This document shows, piece after piece, positions 16,704 to 25,590 of a stretch of DNA of 64,000 nt (positions are counted from its first letter, which is position 1; each line of letters begins with the position of its first letter). Origin of the DNA: CAVTTH01 sp963737545 (GTDB lineage: Bacteria; Verrucomicrobiota; Verrucomicrobiia; Chthoniobacterales; UBA10450). The position numbers were made by a program, and so were the translations under genes. The notes below the pieces were generated by a model. The model saw only the letters and a list, made by a program, of their open reading frames with translations. It was not told the origin of the DNA and ran no database searches. The stretch covers positions 930,001 through 994,000 of the forward strand of contig CAVTTH010000003.1 of assembly GCA_963737545.1 (NCBI GenBank), in the 5' to 3' direction.

Positions 16704-18209
16704 ATGAATATACGAACTTCTGTTCGTGACTACGCATTTGCCGCAGTGGCATTGCTTGCCGTCTTGAGCGGGGCGGAGACCGCGCTCGGCCAGCAGGAGA
16801 GTAACATCGACATCTGGAAGGCCGCCCCATCTGATCTCACCTTCGCGGTGACGGAAGTTCCTCCTGTCGCAACGGTGACGCAGGTCGCTCCCACGGACAG
16901 CGCGCTAACATCTACCGAGCAAGGCGCAGACGCCCCTCGATGAGTCATTTGACTGGCGCCAATGGCGCTTGGAAAAGCGCCGCAGGCCTTCAAAGATACG
17001 AAGTTCGAATTCAACTTCCGCACCTTCTACTTCGATCGCAGCGACTTCAGTGGCGCAGAGAAACAGGCGTGGGCCATCGGCGGATGGTTGGGAGTGAAGA
17101 CCGGTTACTTTCTCGACCATATTGCGTTCGGAGCGACGGTTTACACTTCCAATCCGATCTATGCCCCTGACGACAGGGATGGAACCGGCCTCCTGGCGCC
17201 GGGGCAGAATGGCTATACGGTCCTCGGCGAGTTCTACGCGGAACTCCGGATCGCCAAAGATGTGGGCATTACTGTCGGAGCCAAGGGCTACGACACGCCG
17301 TTTATCAACCGGAACGACACCCGCATGACGCCAAATACATTTGAGGCGATTGTTTTACAGGGCCGCACCAAGCTGGGCGGGAGCAGCGACGACGCCAGCG
17401 CATCCACGGACGGCATTGGCCTGAGCAAAGATGGAAAAGAGGTCGCGGTCCCGGCGCCAACGCCGGCCGAGGACGTCGCGTCGATCAAGTACGGATTCGG
17501 GTATTTCTACCAAATCAAAGCGCAAAATGACAGCGAATTTGTCTCGATGGCGGAAGACGCGGGCGCTGATGTTGAGCGAGGCGTGTGGTCAGCTGGAGCC
17601 CTCTACGAAAAAGGGAAATTTTCGTTAGGTGCGATCGATTATTACAGCTCCGATATCATCAATATCGCATATGGCGAGACAAAAATGGAACTCCCGATTA
17701 GCGTCGATTGGAAGCCAAAGCTAGCCGCCCAGTTCGTGGATCAACGCAGTGTCGGAGCCGACCTCCTGCAGGGTGACAGTTTTTCGGCCGATCAGTTCGG
17801 CTTTAAAGTAGATCTGCCCGTGAAAAAAGCGTTGTTTACCGCTGCTTTCACTCACGCCTGGGGGGATACCAACCTGCAAAACCCGTGGAGTGGTTATCCC
17901 GGCTATACTAGTGTTCAGGTTCAAGACTTCAATCGAGCCGGTGAGAGCGCGTTTCTTCTCCGGGCTGGCTATGATTTTCCCGTCGACGGACTGAGCGCTT
18001 ATGCCTTGGCGGTGTTCGGCACGGACCCGGACCAAGCGGGGCAGTATCGGCAGAATGAGTTCGATTTCAATCTTCAGTGGGGTCCCAAAAAAGGCGTTCT
18101 GGAGGGTTTGTCGCTGCGTCTGCGTTACGCGGTTGTCCAGCAGTTTGGAGGAGACGTCCACAACCTTACCGACTTCCGCGCCATTTGTAACTACGTGATC
18201 AAGTTCTAA
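16704..18209 (+). CDS. Outer-membrane porin, OprD-like, interrupted near the N-terminus
   Basis: Start MNIRTSVRDYAFAAVALLAV with a signal peptide. An in-frame TGA near 16939 interrupts it; the barrel resumes in the same frame by 16962 (FKDTKFEFNFRTFYFDRSDF). Reading LDESFDWRQWRLEK between (one extra C at CCCC, one missing A) restores a continuous protein of about 500 aa. Alternating beta-strands rich in Tyr/Phe, and a final VIKF, fit a porin. Placed between the aspartate decarboxylase and the second AspT, it may admit amino acids. Alternative: a truncated, non-functional gene. Confidence 0.7.
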
Positions 18210-18357
18210 CAAGAAGAGCCCGGTCGGCTACACTGGCATGAACTGCTGCCGACATAAGTATGTAACTGTAACTACACCGATGACCGCCACGCAGGAATGT
18301 CGATAACTTCGACGAGTTCCGTGATCGACAACCGCAACCTATCAGAGCAACCACACT

Positions 18358-20040
18358 ATGAACTATCTGACCCACGCTCTTAGGGAGCATCAAGAACTCG
18401 CAGTCTTCTTAACCCTGGCCATCGGCTTTCTCATCGGCCGCCTCAAGATCGGGGCGTTCAGCCTCGGGACGGCCGTGGGCACGCTGCTGGCGGGAGTCGC
18501 CGTCGGGCAACTGGCCATCCAGGTGCCCGCCACGGTCAAGTATGTTTTCTTTGATCTCTTCCTCTTCACCACCGGTTACAAGGTGGGCCCCCAGTTCTTT
18601 CGCGCGCTCAAGAAGGATGCAGGACCGCAAGTGGCCCTTACGCTTGTGCTCTGCGTCACTTGTCTGCTCGCCGCGTACACCGCAGCAAAGCTCCTCGGCT
18701 ACGACGTAGGCACGGCGGCCGGCATGCTGGCCGGTGCATTCACGGAATCGACAGTCATAGGAACCGCGAGCGACGCTATCAATCGCCTCGGCATATCGGC
18801 CGCGGACAAAACGAGCCTGACCAACAACATCCCAGTGGCTTACGCCGTCACTTACCTGGTCGGCACGGCGTTTATCGTCTGGTTCCTCCCGAACGTGGGT
18901 CCGAAGCTGATGGGTGTTAATCTGAAGGAGGAGGCCCGGAAACTCCGTGCCAAGCTCGCAGCCTCGGGCGGTGGAGAGCCGGAGGGTCCCTCAGCCTACC
19001 AGGCACTCGCAGTTCGCGCCTACCGGGTCACCCATCCGGATTTGCTTAATCGGAGTGTGGGCGAACTGGAGGCGCGTCCCCGAGCAACTCGCTTATTCAT
19101 CTCGCGGATCCGCAGGGATGACAAGGTCATCGAGGCCGAGCCAAACATGGTCATTCGTGACGGTGACGTCATCGCGGTCCTGACCCGCTCGGAACTATTG
19201 ATGACCCGCGGAACGGAGATCGGTCCCGAGGTGAGTGACAAGGAGCTTCTCGATTTTCCGATCGGTTTCCTCGACGTTGTGATCACCAATAAGGCTTTCT
19301 TCGGCAAGAGCTTGACAGATCTGGCAGGCATGGATTTCGCCCGGGGCGTGTTTTTAAAGAAGTTGACCAGGGGCGGTCAGCCGATGCCGTTCTCGCCTGC
19401 GATGCGGCTGGAGCGGAGCGACGTACTGACTCTCGTCGGAGCGACGCGCGACGTCGAGCGGGCGGCGAAGAACCTCGGCTACGCCGATCGCCAGACGGTG
19501 ATGACGGACATGATCTTCGTCGGTCTCGGCATTTTCCTCGGTGGCCTGGTAGGATTGCTCACCCTCGTAGTCGCGGGCTTGCCGCTCACCCTTACCGCTA
19601 GTGGTGGCGCGCTCATTATGGGTCTGGTGTTCGGCTGGCTGCGCGGGGTTCACCCGACATTCGGCCGGATCCCGGAGTCTGCCATGTGGATCTTCGACAC
19701 CGTCGGTTTGACGGTCTTCATGGCCTGCGTTGGGCTTGCTGCAGGGCCGAGCTTCTTTTCGGGGCTCCAGAAGTCAGGGATCAGCCTGGTCTTTGTCGGC
19801 CTTGTCATTGCGATTCTTCCGCACACTGTGTCCATCCTATTCGGTCGCTTTGTGTTGAAGATGAACCCGGTCATCGTCCTGGGTGCTTGTTCCGGCGCTG
19901 GAACGATTACCGCCGCGCTTCGCGCTATCCAGGAGCAGGCGGATAGCGATCTCCCAGCCCTCGGCTACACCGTCCCTTATGCAATTGGCAATATCGTGCT
20001 TACCGCCTGGGGTCCCGTCCTAGTCGCCATGATGTCGTAG
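18358..20040 (+). CDS. AspT-family exchanger, copy 2, 560 aa
   Basis: Same plan as copy 1: five membrane segments, two RCK_C-like halves (IRDGDVIAVLTR, LERSDVLTLVGA), then five or six segments ending ALGYTVPYAIGNIVLTAWGP. It is clearly divergent from copy 1 (TAGAFTESTVIGTASDA-like region instead of SGSQTISAAMGLSTDA), suggesting a different substrate. Candidates are the substrate/product pair of the Orn/Lys/Arg decarboxylase, for which no APC-type antiporter is seen. Begins 148 bases after the porin gene. Confidence 0.85.
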   Translation: MNYLTHALREHQELAVFLTLAIGFLIGRLKIGAFSLGTAVGTLLAGVAVGQLAIQVPATVKYVFFDLFLFTTGYKVGPQFFRALKKDAGPQVALTLVLCVTCLLAAYTAAKLLGYDVGTAAGMLAGAFTESTVIGTASDAINRLGISAADKTSLTNNIPVAYAVTYLVGTAFIVWFLPNVGPKLMGVNLKEEARKLRAKLAASGGGEPEGPSAYQALAVRAYRVTHPDLLNRSVGELEARPRATRLFISRIRRDDKVIEAEPNMVIRDGDVIAVLTRSELLMTRGTEIGPEVSDKELLDFPIGFLDVVITNKAFFGKSLTDLAGMDFARGVFLKKLTRGGQPMPFSPAMRLERSDVLTLVGATRDVERAAKNLGYADRQTVMTDMIFVGLGIFLGGLVGLLTLVVAGLPLTLTASGGALIMGLVFGWLRGVHPTFGRIPESAMWIFDTVGLTVFMACVGLAAGPSFFSGLQKSGISLVFVGLVIAILPHTVSILFGRFVLKMNPVIVLGACSGAGTITAALRAIQEQADSDLPALGYTVPYAIGNIVLTAWGPVLVAMMS

Positions 20041-20115
20041 ATTTATCCTGAGTCACCAACCCTGCAAGGCGATGATTCTCCCACTCACTGACAGTTAGAC
20101 AATTAGACTCTCCAA

Positions 20116-20769
20116 ATGCTTGCCGATCCGTCGATCGTCCGAACTGTGGCGCTTCCGATTTCCATTGATTTGGGAGCAACCTTCCTTTTCAGCATAACCG
20201 GAGCGATGGTGGCCATCCGACGGCACTACGATGCTGTCGGCGTGTTTGTACTGGCGCTCGCCTCCGGTCTTGGCGGCGGGTTGCTGCGTGACGGTCTCTT
20301 CATCCAAAACGGGCCGCCGGCGGCGATGCGCGATAGCTCCTACATGATTGCAGTGATCGCTGGCTGCGTGATAGCGATTCCATTTTACAAGCACGTGGAA
20401 CGATTATCCAAGCCCTTCCTGATTTTTGATGCGCTTGGCACCGGGGCCTATGGGGTGGTGGGTGCCAGCAAAGCCTTTGAGGCGGGCCTGGCCATTCCCG
20501 CCTGCATCTTCGTGGGCGTGGTAAATGCCGTGGGCAGCGGCCTTGTCCGCGATGTCTTGGTGCGTGAAGAGCCGCTCTTGTTCAAGCCAGGGCAGTTCTA
20601 TGTCATTGCTTCGGGGCTCGGTGTGGCGGGATTCACCCTGTTCGCCGTCTTTTTCCGGTTACCTCTCGTGCCATCTGCCATCGCAGGTATTGCCATCACG
20701 TTCGTGTTCCGGCTCCTGGCGATCTTCTTCGACTGGAAGACCAGATCGGTGATGCGGCCACCATCCTAA
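20116..20769 (+). CDS. TRIC-type cation channel / UPF0126 membrane protein, 217 aa
   Basis: Two internally repeated three-helix halves, each with a Gly-rich helix: LASGLGGGLLRDGLF at about 50-65 and GVVNAVGSGLVRDVLV at about 135-150. This double GGxxRD pattern defines UPF0126, now known as prokaryotic TRIC cation channels. Inner membrane; K+/Na+ conducting in studied homologues. It follows the second AspT gene and may balance charge during exchange; that link is inference. Confidence 0.85.
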   Translation: MLADPSIVRTVALPISIDLGATFLFSITGAMVAIRRHYDAVGVFVLALASGLGGGLLRDGLFIQNGPPAAMRDSSYMIAVIAGCVIAIPFYKHVERLSKPFLIFDALGTGAYGVVGASKAFEAGLAIPACIFVGVVNAVGSGLVRDVLVREEPLLFKPGQFYVIASGLGVAGFTLFAVFFRLPLVPSAIAGIAITFVFRLLAIFFDWKTRSVMRPPS

Positions 20770-20920
20770 TGAGAATAAAGCCCCGGCTTTCGCCAGTTTT
20801 TTTCAGACGAGGCTTCTCCTCCGCGCGCGGGAAGCTCCGGAACGAACAGATGGACAATGTGCGTGGCTATCTCTATGTTCCTTCCACTGCAGAGCGTTTG
20901 ACTGACAACAACTGAGCGCC

Positions 20921-21286
20921 ATGGATTTTCTAAGCTATTTCGCCCTCGCCATCCTCTTCTTTATCGTCCTCGTTCTCTCTTACGGGATGATCGCGATTCA
21001 TGACATCCCCTATAACATTGCCAAAGCGCGGAATCACCCCCACGCGGATGCCATTCACGCGGGCGGGTGGATCAGTCTTTTCACCCTCCACGCCATCTGG
21101 CCGTTTCTCTGGATTTGGGCCTACTCATATCACCCGGTGCACGGTTATGGCGGAAAGCCACGGGAAAACACCGATCAAGCCGACCCGGAGAGTTCCAACG
21201 CAACCTCGCAGCTTGCCGCGCTCGAAAAGAAAATCGCGGCCCTCGAAGCGAACGCATCCAGGCCCGGCGGTTCACAACCCAAATAG
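20921..21286 (+). CDS. DUF3302 small membrane protein (YiaW-like), 121 aa
   Basis: Two membrane segments (FALAILFFIVLVLSYGMIAI and AGGWISLFTLHAIWPFLWIW) flank a conserved HDIPYNIAKARNHPHADAIH loop, characteristic of DUF3302. The C-terminus is charged and helical (LAALEKKIAALEAN, a possible coiled coil). It lies 9 bases upstream of an HlyD-family gene, the same arrangement as yiaW-yiaV in enterobacteria. Confidence 0.85.
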   Translation: MDFLSYFALAILFFIVLVLSYGMIAIHDIPYNIAKARNHPHADAIHAGGWISLFTLHAIWPFLWIWAYSYHPVHGYGGKPRENTDQADPESSNATSQLAALEKKIAALEANASRPGGSQPK

Positions 21287-21295
21287 TCTTCGATC

Positions 21296-22429
21296 ATGGA
21301 CCTGCTTCTCATTCTTACCTATGCGGCATTCGCCTACGCCGTGTTCCGCATATTCAAGATACCCGTCAATGGCTACAGTCTGCTAACGGCGGCGCTGGGG
21401 GGCGTGGCCCTGCTGGGAGCCCTCCTGCTGGGGATGAACTACAATCACCCCTTCACCAGCGAAGCGCGGTTCTACTTCCACAGCACGCCGATCATTCCCG
21501 CCGTCAGCGGGGTGGTGATCGACGTTCCGGTCGAGGCGGGCAAGCCGCTGAAAGGGGGCGACGTTCTCTTTCGCATTGATCCCAAGCCTTTCCAAAACGC
21601 GGTCAATGCCAAGGAGGCAGCGCTCGCGACTGCGGTCTCGACAACCCAACAGTTGCAGGCCACGGCGGATGCGGCCCAGAAGAAATTGGAGTCGGCGCTG
21701 GCGGACCGGGACAGCGCAAAGGATATCTTCCAACGCTCGCAAAAGCTGCTCGAAAGCGGCGCCATCGCCCAGGCTCAATTCGAGAAGGCCAAGAACACTT
21801 TCAATGCCGCGGAAGCGACCGCGGAAAGCGCCAAATCCGAAGCCGAGCGCGCGCTGATCGAGGCGGAAGCAGTCATCCACGGAGTCAATACCGACGTCGC
21901 CCGTCTCCAGGCCGAACTCGATACCGCGAAGTTTAACCTCGAGCAATCTGTCGTGCGCGCGCCGACCGACGGCACGGTCCAGCAGAATTTTTTGCGCCCC
22001 GGCATGTATGCGGCTTCGGTGCCGCTGCGGCCGGTGATGGTTTTTTTACATGATGAAAAACCGAAGTTCACGGCCGCTTTTCTGCAAAACAGCGCTCAGC
22101 GGATCGAGCAGGGCTCGGAGGCTGAATTCATCCTGCCCGCCGTGCCAGGGCGATTCTTCAAAGGCAAGGTCAGTGCCGTGGGCGCCTACATCGCCCAAGG
22201 CCAGCTCCAGCCCAGCGGGAACCTGGTGGATCCTGAACAAATCAAAGGCGAGGGGCGCATCCTCGTTATCATTGAACCCGAAGACGATATCTCAAAATAC
22301 CTGGTCGTGCCGGGCAGTAGCGCGCAGGTGGCGATTTACACGCACCACATGCATCACTTGGCCATTCTGCGGAAGGTGCTCCTCCGCATGAAGTCGTGGA
22401 CGAACTTCATCTTCGGCGACGGCCATTGA
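21296..22429 (+). CDS. HlyD-family membrane fusion protein (YiaV-like), 377 aa
   Basis: An N-terminal membrane helix pair (LLILTYAAFAYAVFRIF and LLTAALGGVALLGALLLG) is followed by a lipoyl/biotinyl half (VSGVVIDVPVEAGKPLKGGD), a long coiled coil at about 100-210 and a second half (VVRAPTDGTVQQNFLRPGMY). Adaptor proteins of this type link an inner-membrane partner to the outer membrane; here the partner is probably the DUF3302 protein. Its last 77 codons are duplicated at 28895-29124. Confidence 0.88.
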   Translation: MDLLLILTYAAFAYAVFRIFKIPVNGYSLLTAALGGVALLGALLLGMNYNHPFTSEARFYFHSTPIIPAVSGVVIDVPVEAGKPLKGGDVLFRIDPKPFQNAVNAKEAALATAVSTTQQLQATADAAQKKLESALADRDSAKDIFQRSQKLLESGAIAQAQFEKAKNTFNAAEATAESAKSEAERALIEAEAVIHGVNTDVARLQAELDTAKFNLEQSVVRAPTDGTVQQNFLRPGMYAASVPLRPVMVFLHDEKPKFTAAFLQNSAQRIEQGSEAEFILPAVPGRFFKGKVSAVGAYIAQGQLQPSGNLVDPEQIKGEGRILVIIEPEDDISKYLVVPGSSAQVAIYTHHMHHLAILRKVLLRMKSWTNFIFGDGH

Positions 22430-22691
22430 AGATCGGCTGACATCAATCGCGGTCTCGCGCACACGTCGTCAGGGTTGTATGCTAACAGGAACCAACCCCG
22501 CGCGACTGGAGCGAAATCTCGGCTGGATTTGTGCTGCTGATCCTGCTGTTCGCGTCCGCGCTGCTTTGGGCAGTGGTGTTGTGCATTTCGAGTTGGCCGC
22601 TATTTCAAGTTGGTTCGAGGTCGGCGAACCTTGGCCGCGCTACAGCGTCGCGAGACTGCGGATCTGAAAAGGGAGTTCTGATCCAGACCGC

Positions 22692-23117
22692 ATGTTCTCG
22701 AAAATCTTCATCGCCTGGGCGCTAACGGCGCTCTGCGTGTTCGTGCATGCGATGGGTATAATAGCGTTGTTGCACTGGGGCACCCCTTTGATCGCGCGAA
22801 TGGGCACGCGCTTTTGGTTTGCGACCTGGCTGCTCGTCCGCACCGCCGGGTGGATCATTCTGGTGCATGTGGTTGAGATTGCAATCTGGGCACTGTTCTA
22901 TGCCTGGGATCACGGCATGCCCGACCTCCACTCGGCCTTTTATTTCAGCGCCGTGACTTACACGACAACAGGCTATGGGGACCTGGTCTTGCCCAAGGAG
23001 TGGAATTGGGTAGGTGGCATCGAGGCGCTCACTGGCATCCTGATGTGCGGCTGGTCGGCAGCCTTCTTTTTCTCGGTTGTAACCCGGATGCACGAGATAC
23101 GGCTCAAACCGCATTAA
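22692..23117 (+). CDS. Two-pore-helix K+-type ion channel, 141 aa
   Basis: Four hydrophobic segments; residues about 83-97 form a pore helix and filter, SAFYFSAVTYTTTGYGDLVL, with the TTGYGD selectivity sequence of K+ channels. The last helix (ALTGILMCGWSAAFFFSVV) lines the pore. There is no cytoplasmic RCK domain, so gating is unknown. Overlooked ORFs just upstream (22479-22691) do not look real. Confidence 0.8.
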   Translation: MFSKIFIAWALTALCVFVHAMGIIALLHWGTPLIARMGTRFWFATWLLVRTAGWIILVHVVEIAIWALFYAWDHGMPDLHSAFYFSAVTYTTTGYGDLVLPKEWNWVGGIEALTGILMCGWSAAFFFSVVTRMHEIRLKPH

Positions 23118-23132
23118 ACCTGGCTTGTGTCT

Positions 23133-24227
23133 ATGAAACCATCCATCAACTGGCTCTTCGCGTTCATCCCCATCACCGTCGCGCTGGAATATTTGGGCAA
23201 GGTGCCTGATACGCTCGTCTTCGCCCTGGCGGGCTTGGCCATCATTCCGATTGCGGCGTTGATTGAACGCTCCACCGAGCAACTGTCCATGCACACTGGT
23301 GACGCGGTGGGCGGTCTGCTCAATGCCACGTTTGGCAACGCGCCGGAACTCATCATGGCCCTCGTCGCCCTGAAAGCTGGCTACTTCGACATGGTCCGGG
23401 CGACGATTGTTGGCTCGATTCTCGCCAACCTGCTGCTGGTCATGGGGGCGGCCTTCCTGTTCGGCGGCCTGCGGTATCACGATCAGGATTTCAGCGCCAG
23501 CGCGTCCCGCGTTTACAGCTCGATGATGTTGATCGCCGTGATGAGCCTGGCCGTTCCGAGTGGGTTTGGCCGCCTCTTTGCAACCGAGGGTTCACCCGAG
23601 GCTATGGTCCGGCAGGAACACACTCTGAACATTGGCATCGCGGTGGTGCTGCTAGTGGCCTACGTGCTCTACCTGTTTTTCATGCTCAAGACGCACCCGG
23701 CTTACTTCGCCAACGCCGGTGGCAACGAGGAATCCCATGAGGAGGGTCAGCAGTGGGGACTGGGGCGATCCATCGGCACCCTGCTCGGAGCGACCGCGCT
23801 GGTGGCGTGGATGAGCGAAATTCTGGTTGGAGCGGCCGAAGGTACCGGCAAGGCGCTGGGTCTGTCGCAGACGTTCATGGGCATTGTGTTCCTGGCCATT
23901 ATCGGTGGCGCATCGCAAAGCATTCCGGCGGTGGTGATGGCCCGCAAAAACAAAATGGACTTGACCGTCGGCATGTTACTGGGAAGCTGCATCCAGATGG
24001 TGCTGTTCGTCGCGCCGGTGCTGGTGCTGGCCAGCTTTTTCATCGCCTCACACCCTCTGATGCTGACGTTCAACCTCGCGGAAACCAATGCCCTGTTCAT
24101 CGGAGTCATTATGGCCACGATTGTGTGCACCGACGGGCGGTCTAACTGGTATAAGGGAGTCCAACTGGTCTCCGTTTATCTCATCTTCGCCTTCCTGTTT
24201 TACTGCCTCCCCGAATCGTACCACTGA
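23133..24227 (+). CDS. cax: Ca2+/H+ antiporter, CaCA family
   Basis: ATG at 23133 (a GTG two codons upstream is possible). About eleven hydrophobic segments with the two signature alpha repeats: GGLLNATFGNAPELIMALVA (about 70-90) and AIIGGASQSIPAVVMARKNK (about 265-285, GNAxE-like with Gln in place of Glu). An acidic loop precedes the second half (ESHEEGQQWG). Exchanges cytoplasmic Ca2+ for protons across the inner membrane. It fits the ion and pH theme of the neighbourhood. The Glu-to-Gln difference is worth comparing with homologues. Confidence 0.85.
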   Translation: MKPSINWLFAFIPITVALEYLGKVPDTLVFALAGLAIIPIAALIERSTEQLSMHTGDAVGGLLNATFGNAPELIMALVALKAGYFDMVRATIVGSILANLLLVMGAAFLFGGLRYHDQDFSASASRVYSSMMLIAVMSLAVPSGFGRLFATEGSPEAMVRQEHTLNIGIAVVLLVAYVLYLFFMLKTHPAYFANAGGNEESHEEGQQWGLGRSIGTLLGATALVAWMSEILVGAAEGTGKALGLSQTFMGIVFLAIIGGASQSIPAVVMARKNKMDLTVGMLLGSCIQMVLFVAPVLVLASFFIASHPLMLTFNLAETNALFIGVIMATIVCTDGRSNWYKGVQLVSVYLIFAFLFYCLPESYH

Positions 24228-24243
24228 CCAGACCGCGAGTTTT

Positions 24244-24372
24244 ATGGAAAGCGATCCCATCAAATCCACGAGGCGCGTGCTCGAACCTTACGACCACATC
24301 TCCGAGTGGCGAATCAATTGGTCGTGCCGGACGGGAACCGAGTTTCGTTGGCTGGAAAGGCTAAATCTATGA
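24244..24372 (+). pseudogene. Truncated ORF, possible remnant of a membrane protein gene
   Basis: MESDPIKSTRRVLEPYDHIS starts like the N-terminus of small multi-pass membrane proteins (VIT-like group, from memory) that continue into hydrophobic helices; here it turns into unrelated sequence and stops after 42 codons. Just upstream of the efflux adaptor, so it may be a rearrangement scar. Confidence 0.3.
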
Positions 24373-24402
24373 CGCGCAAGAATCGGTACTGTTCAACTCC
24401 TC

Positions 24403-25584
24403 ATGGTTCTGGGGATCGCCGCGACCGGCGGCCTGACTGGTTGCGGAAAGAAGGAGGCCGTTTCGGCCGGCCCGCCGCCCGAGGTTCTGGTGATGGAGGC
24501 AGCTACCCGAGACGTCCCGGTTTTTCGTGAATGGCTCGGAACGATCGACGGATCAGAGAACGCTGAAATTCGGGCACGCGTAAGCGGCTATTTGATCAAA
24601 CGGGACTACGACGAGGGCTCATTGGTTAAGAAGGATCAGCTCCTTTTTGAGATCGACCCGCGCCCATTCCAGGCCGCACTCGCAGAGGCGAAGAGCCAGC
24701 TCGAACAAGCCAAAGCCATGCAGCTCGCGTCGCAGGCCGACAAGGAACGGAGCACCAAACTTTTCGATCAGAAGGTGATCTCGGTTCAGGAAAACACCAA
24801 CAAGACGCAGCTCAATGAGGCGAACATCAGCAAGGTCTCCGCGCTGGAGGCGAACGTCGAGCAGGCGCAGTTGAATGTGAACTTTTGCAAAGTGACCGCG
24901 CCTGTAGAGGGAATTGCGGGAATCGCCAAGGCGCAAGTCGGCGATCTGGTCGGCACCGGCAGCAGTGTCGTGCTGACCAACGTCTCGGCGCTGGATCCGG
25001 CGAAAATCCTCTTTCCAATCAGTGAAACGGATTACCTCCTCGCCAATCAACGGATTCAGGAGGCCTTGAACATGCCGTTCCAGCAGCGACCGGAAGGCAT
25101 AGAGCTAATTTTATCTGACGGATCCATCTTTCGAAACAAAGGCCGATTGCTTTCCATAGATCGACAAGTTCAAACTACGACCGGGACTATTCTTGTCACC
25201 GCCCTCGTGCAAAATCCCGGCAGTGTTCTGCGCCCTGGATTCTACGCGCGCGTACGCCTTGTCGCGCAGATGTTGAAGGATGCGGTGGTCGTGCCACAAC
25301 GCGCGGTTTCTGAAGTTCAGGGCGCCTACCAACTCGGTATCGTGGGCGCAGATGGAAAAGCGGACATCCGGCCGGTCAAGGTCGGCCCCCGCACGGGCAC
25401 CGATTGGGTCATTACATCGGGACTGACTGCCGGCGAGAAAGTGGTGGTAGAGGGCTTCCAAAAAATCAAGACCGGCGCGCCGGTCACGGCCAAACCTTGG
25501 ACGCCGCCCACGGAGAAAACCACCGAGAGTGGCTCCACGGCAGAAGCCGAAAACAAGGCCAAGGTCAAAACCGACGCCAAGTAA
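24403..25584 (+). CDS. RND efflux periplasmic adaptor (AcrA/MexA family)
   Basis: From the ATG at 24403 the protein has a lipobox (TGGLTGC) only 14 residues in, too short a signal. An ATG at 24369 (MTRK...) would give a normal lipoprotein signal if one extra A in AAGAATCGG is removed, so the real start is probably 24369. Lipoyl half GTIDGSENAEIRARVSGYL, coiled coil at about 95-165, second half FCKVTAPVEGIAGIAKAQVG, then beta-barrel and membrane-proximal domains. It is followed 6 bases later by the pump gene. No outer-membrane factor follows; TolC must come from elsewhere. Confidence 0.88.
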   Translation: MVLGIAATGGLTGCGKKEAVSAGPPPEVLVMEAATRDVPVFREWLGTIDGSENAEIRARVSGYLIKRDYDEGSLVKKDQLLFEIDPRPFQAALAEAKSQLEQAKAMQLASQADKERSTKLFDQKVISVQENTNKTQLNEANISKVSALEANVEQAQLNVNFCKVTAPVEGIAGIAKAQVGDLVGTGSSVVLTNVSALDPAKILFPISETDYLLANQRIQEALNMPFQQRPEGIELILSDGSIFRNKGRLLSIDRQVQTTTGTILVTALVQNPGSVLRPGFYARVRLVAQMLKDAVVVPQRAVSEVQGAYQLGIVGADGKADIRPVKVGPRTGTDWVITSGLTAGEKVVVEGFQKIKTGAPVTAKPWTPPTEKTTESGSTAEAENKAKVKTDAK

Positions 25585-25590
25585 CAGATC

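Noticed and set aside
20778..20805. Terminator after the TRIC gene
   Set aside because: AAAGC/GCTTT stem is only 5 bp with the T-run 7 bases away; too weak to assert.
22479..22725. Small overlapping hydrophobic ORFs before the K+ channel gene
   Set aside because: No start context, no recognised family and the two frames compete; perhaps a relic, but not supportable as a gene.
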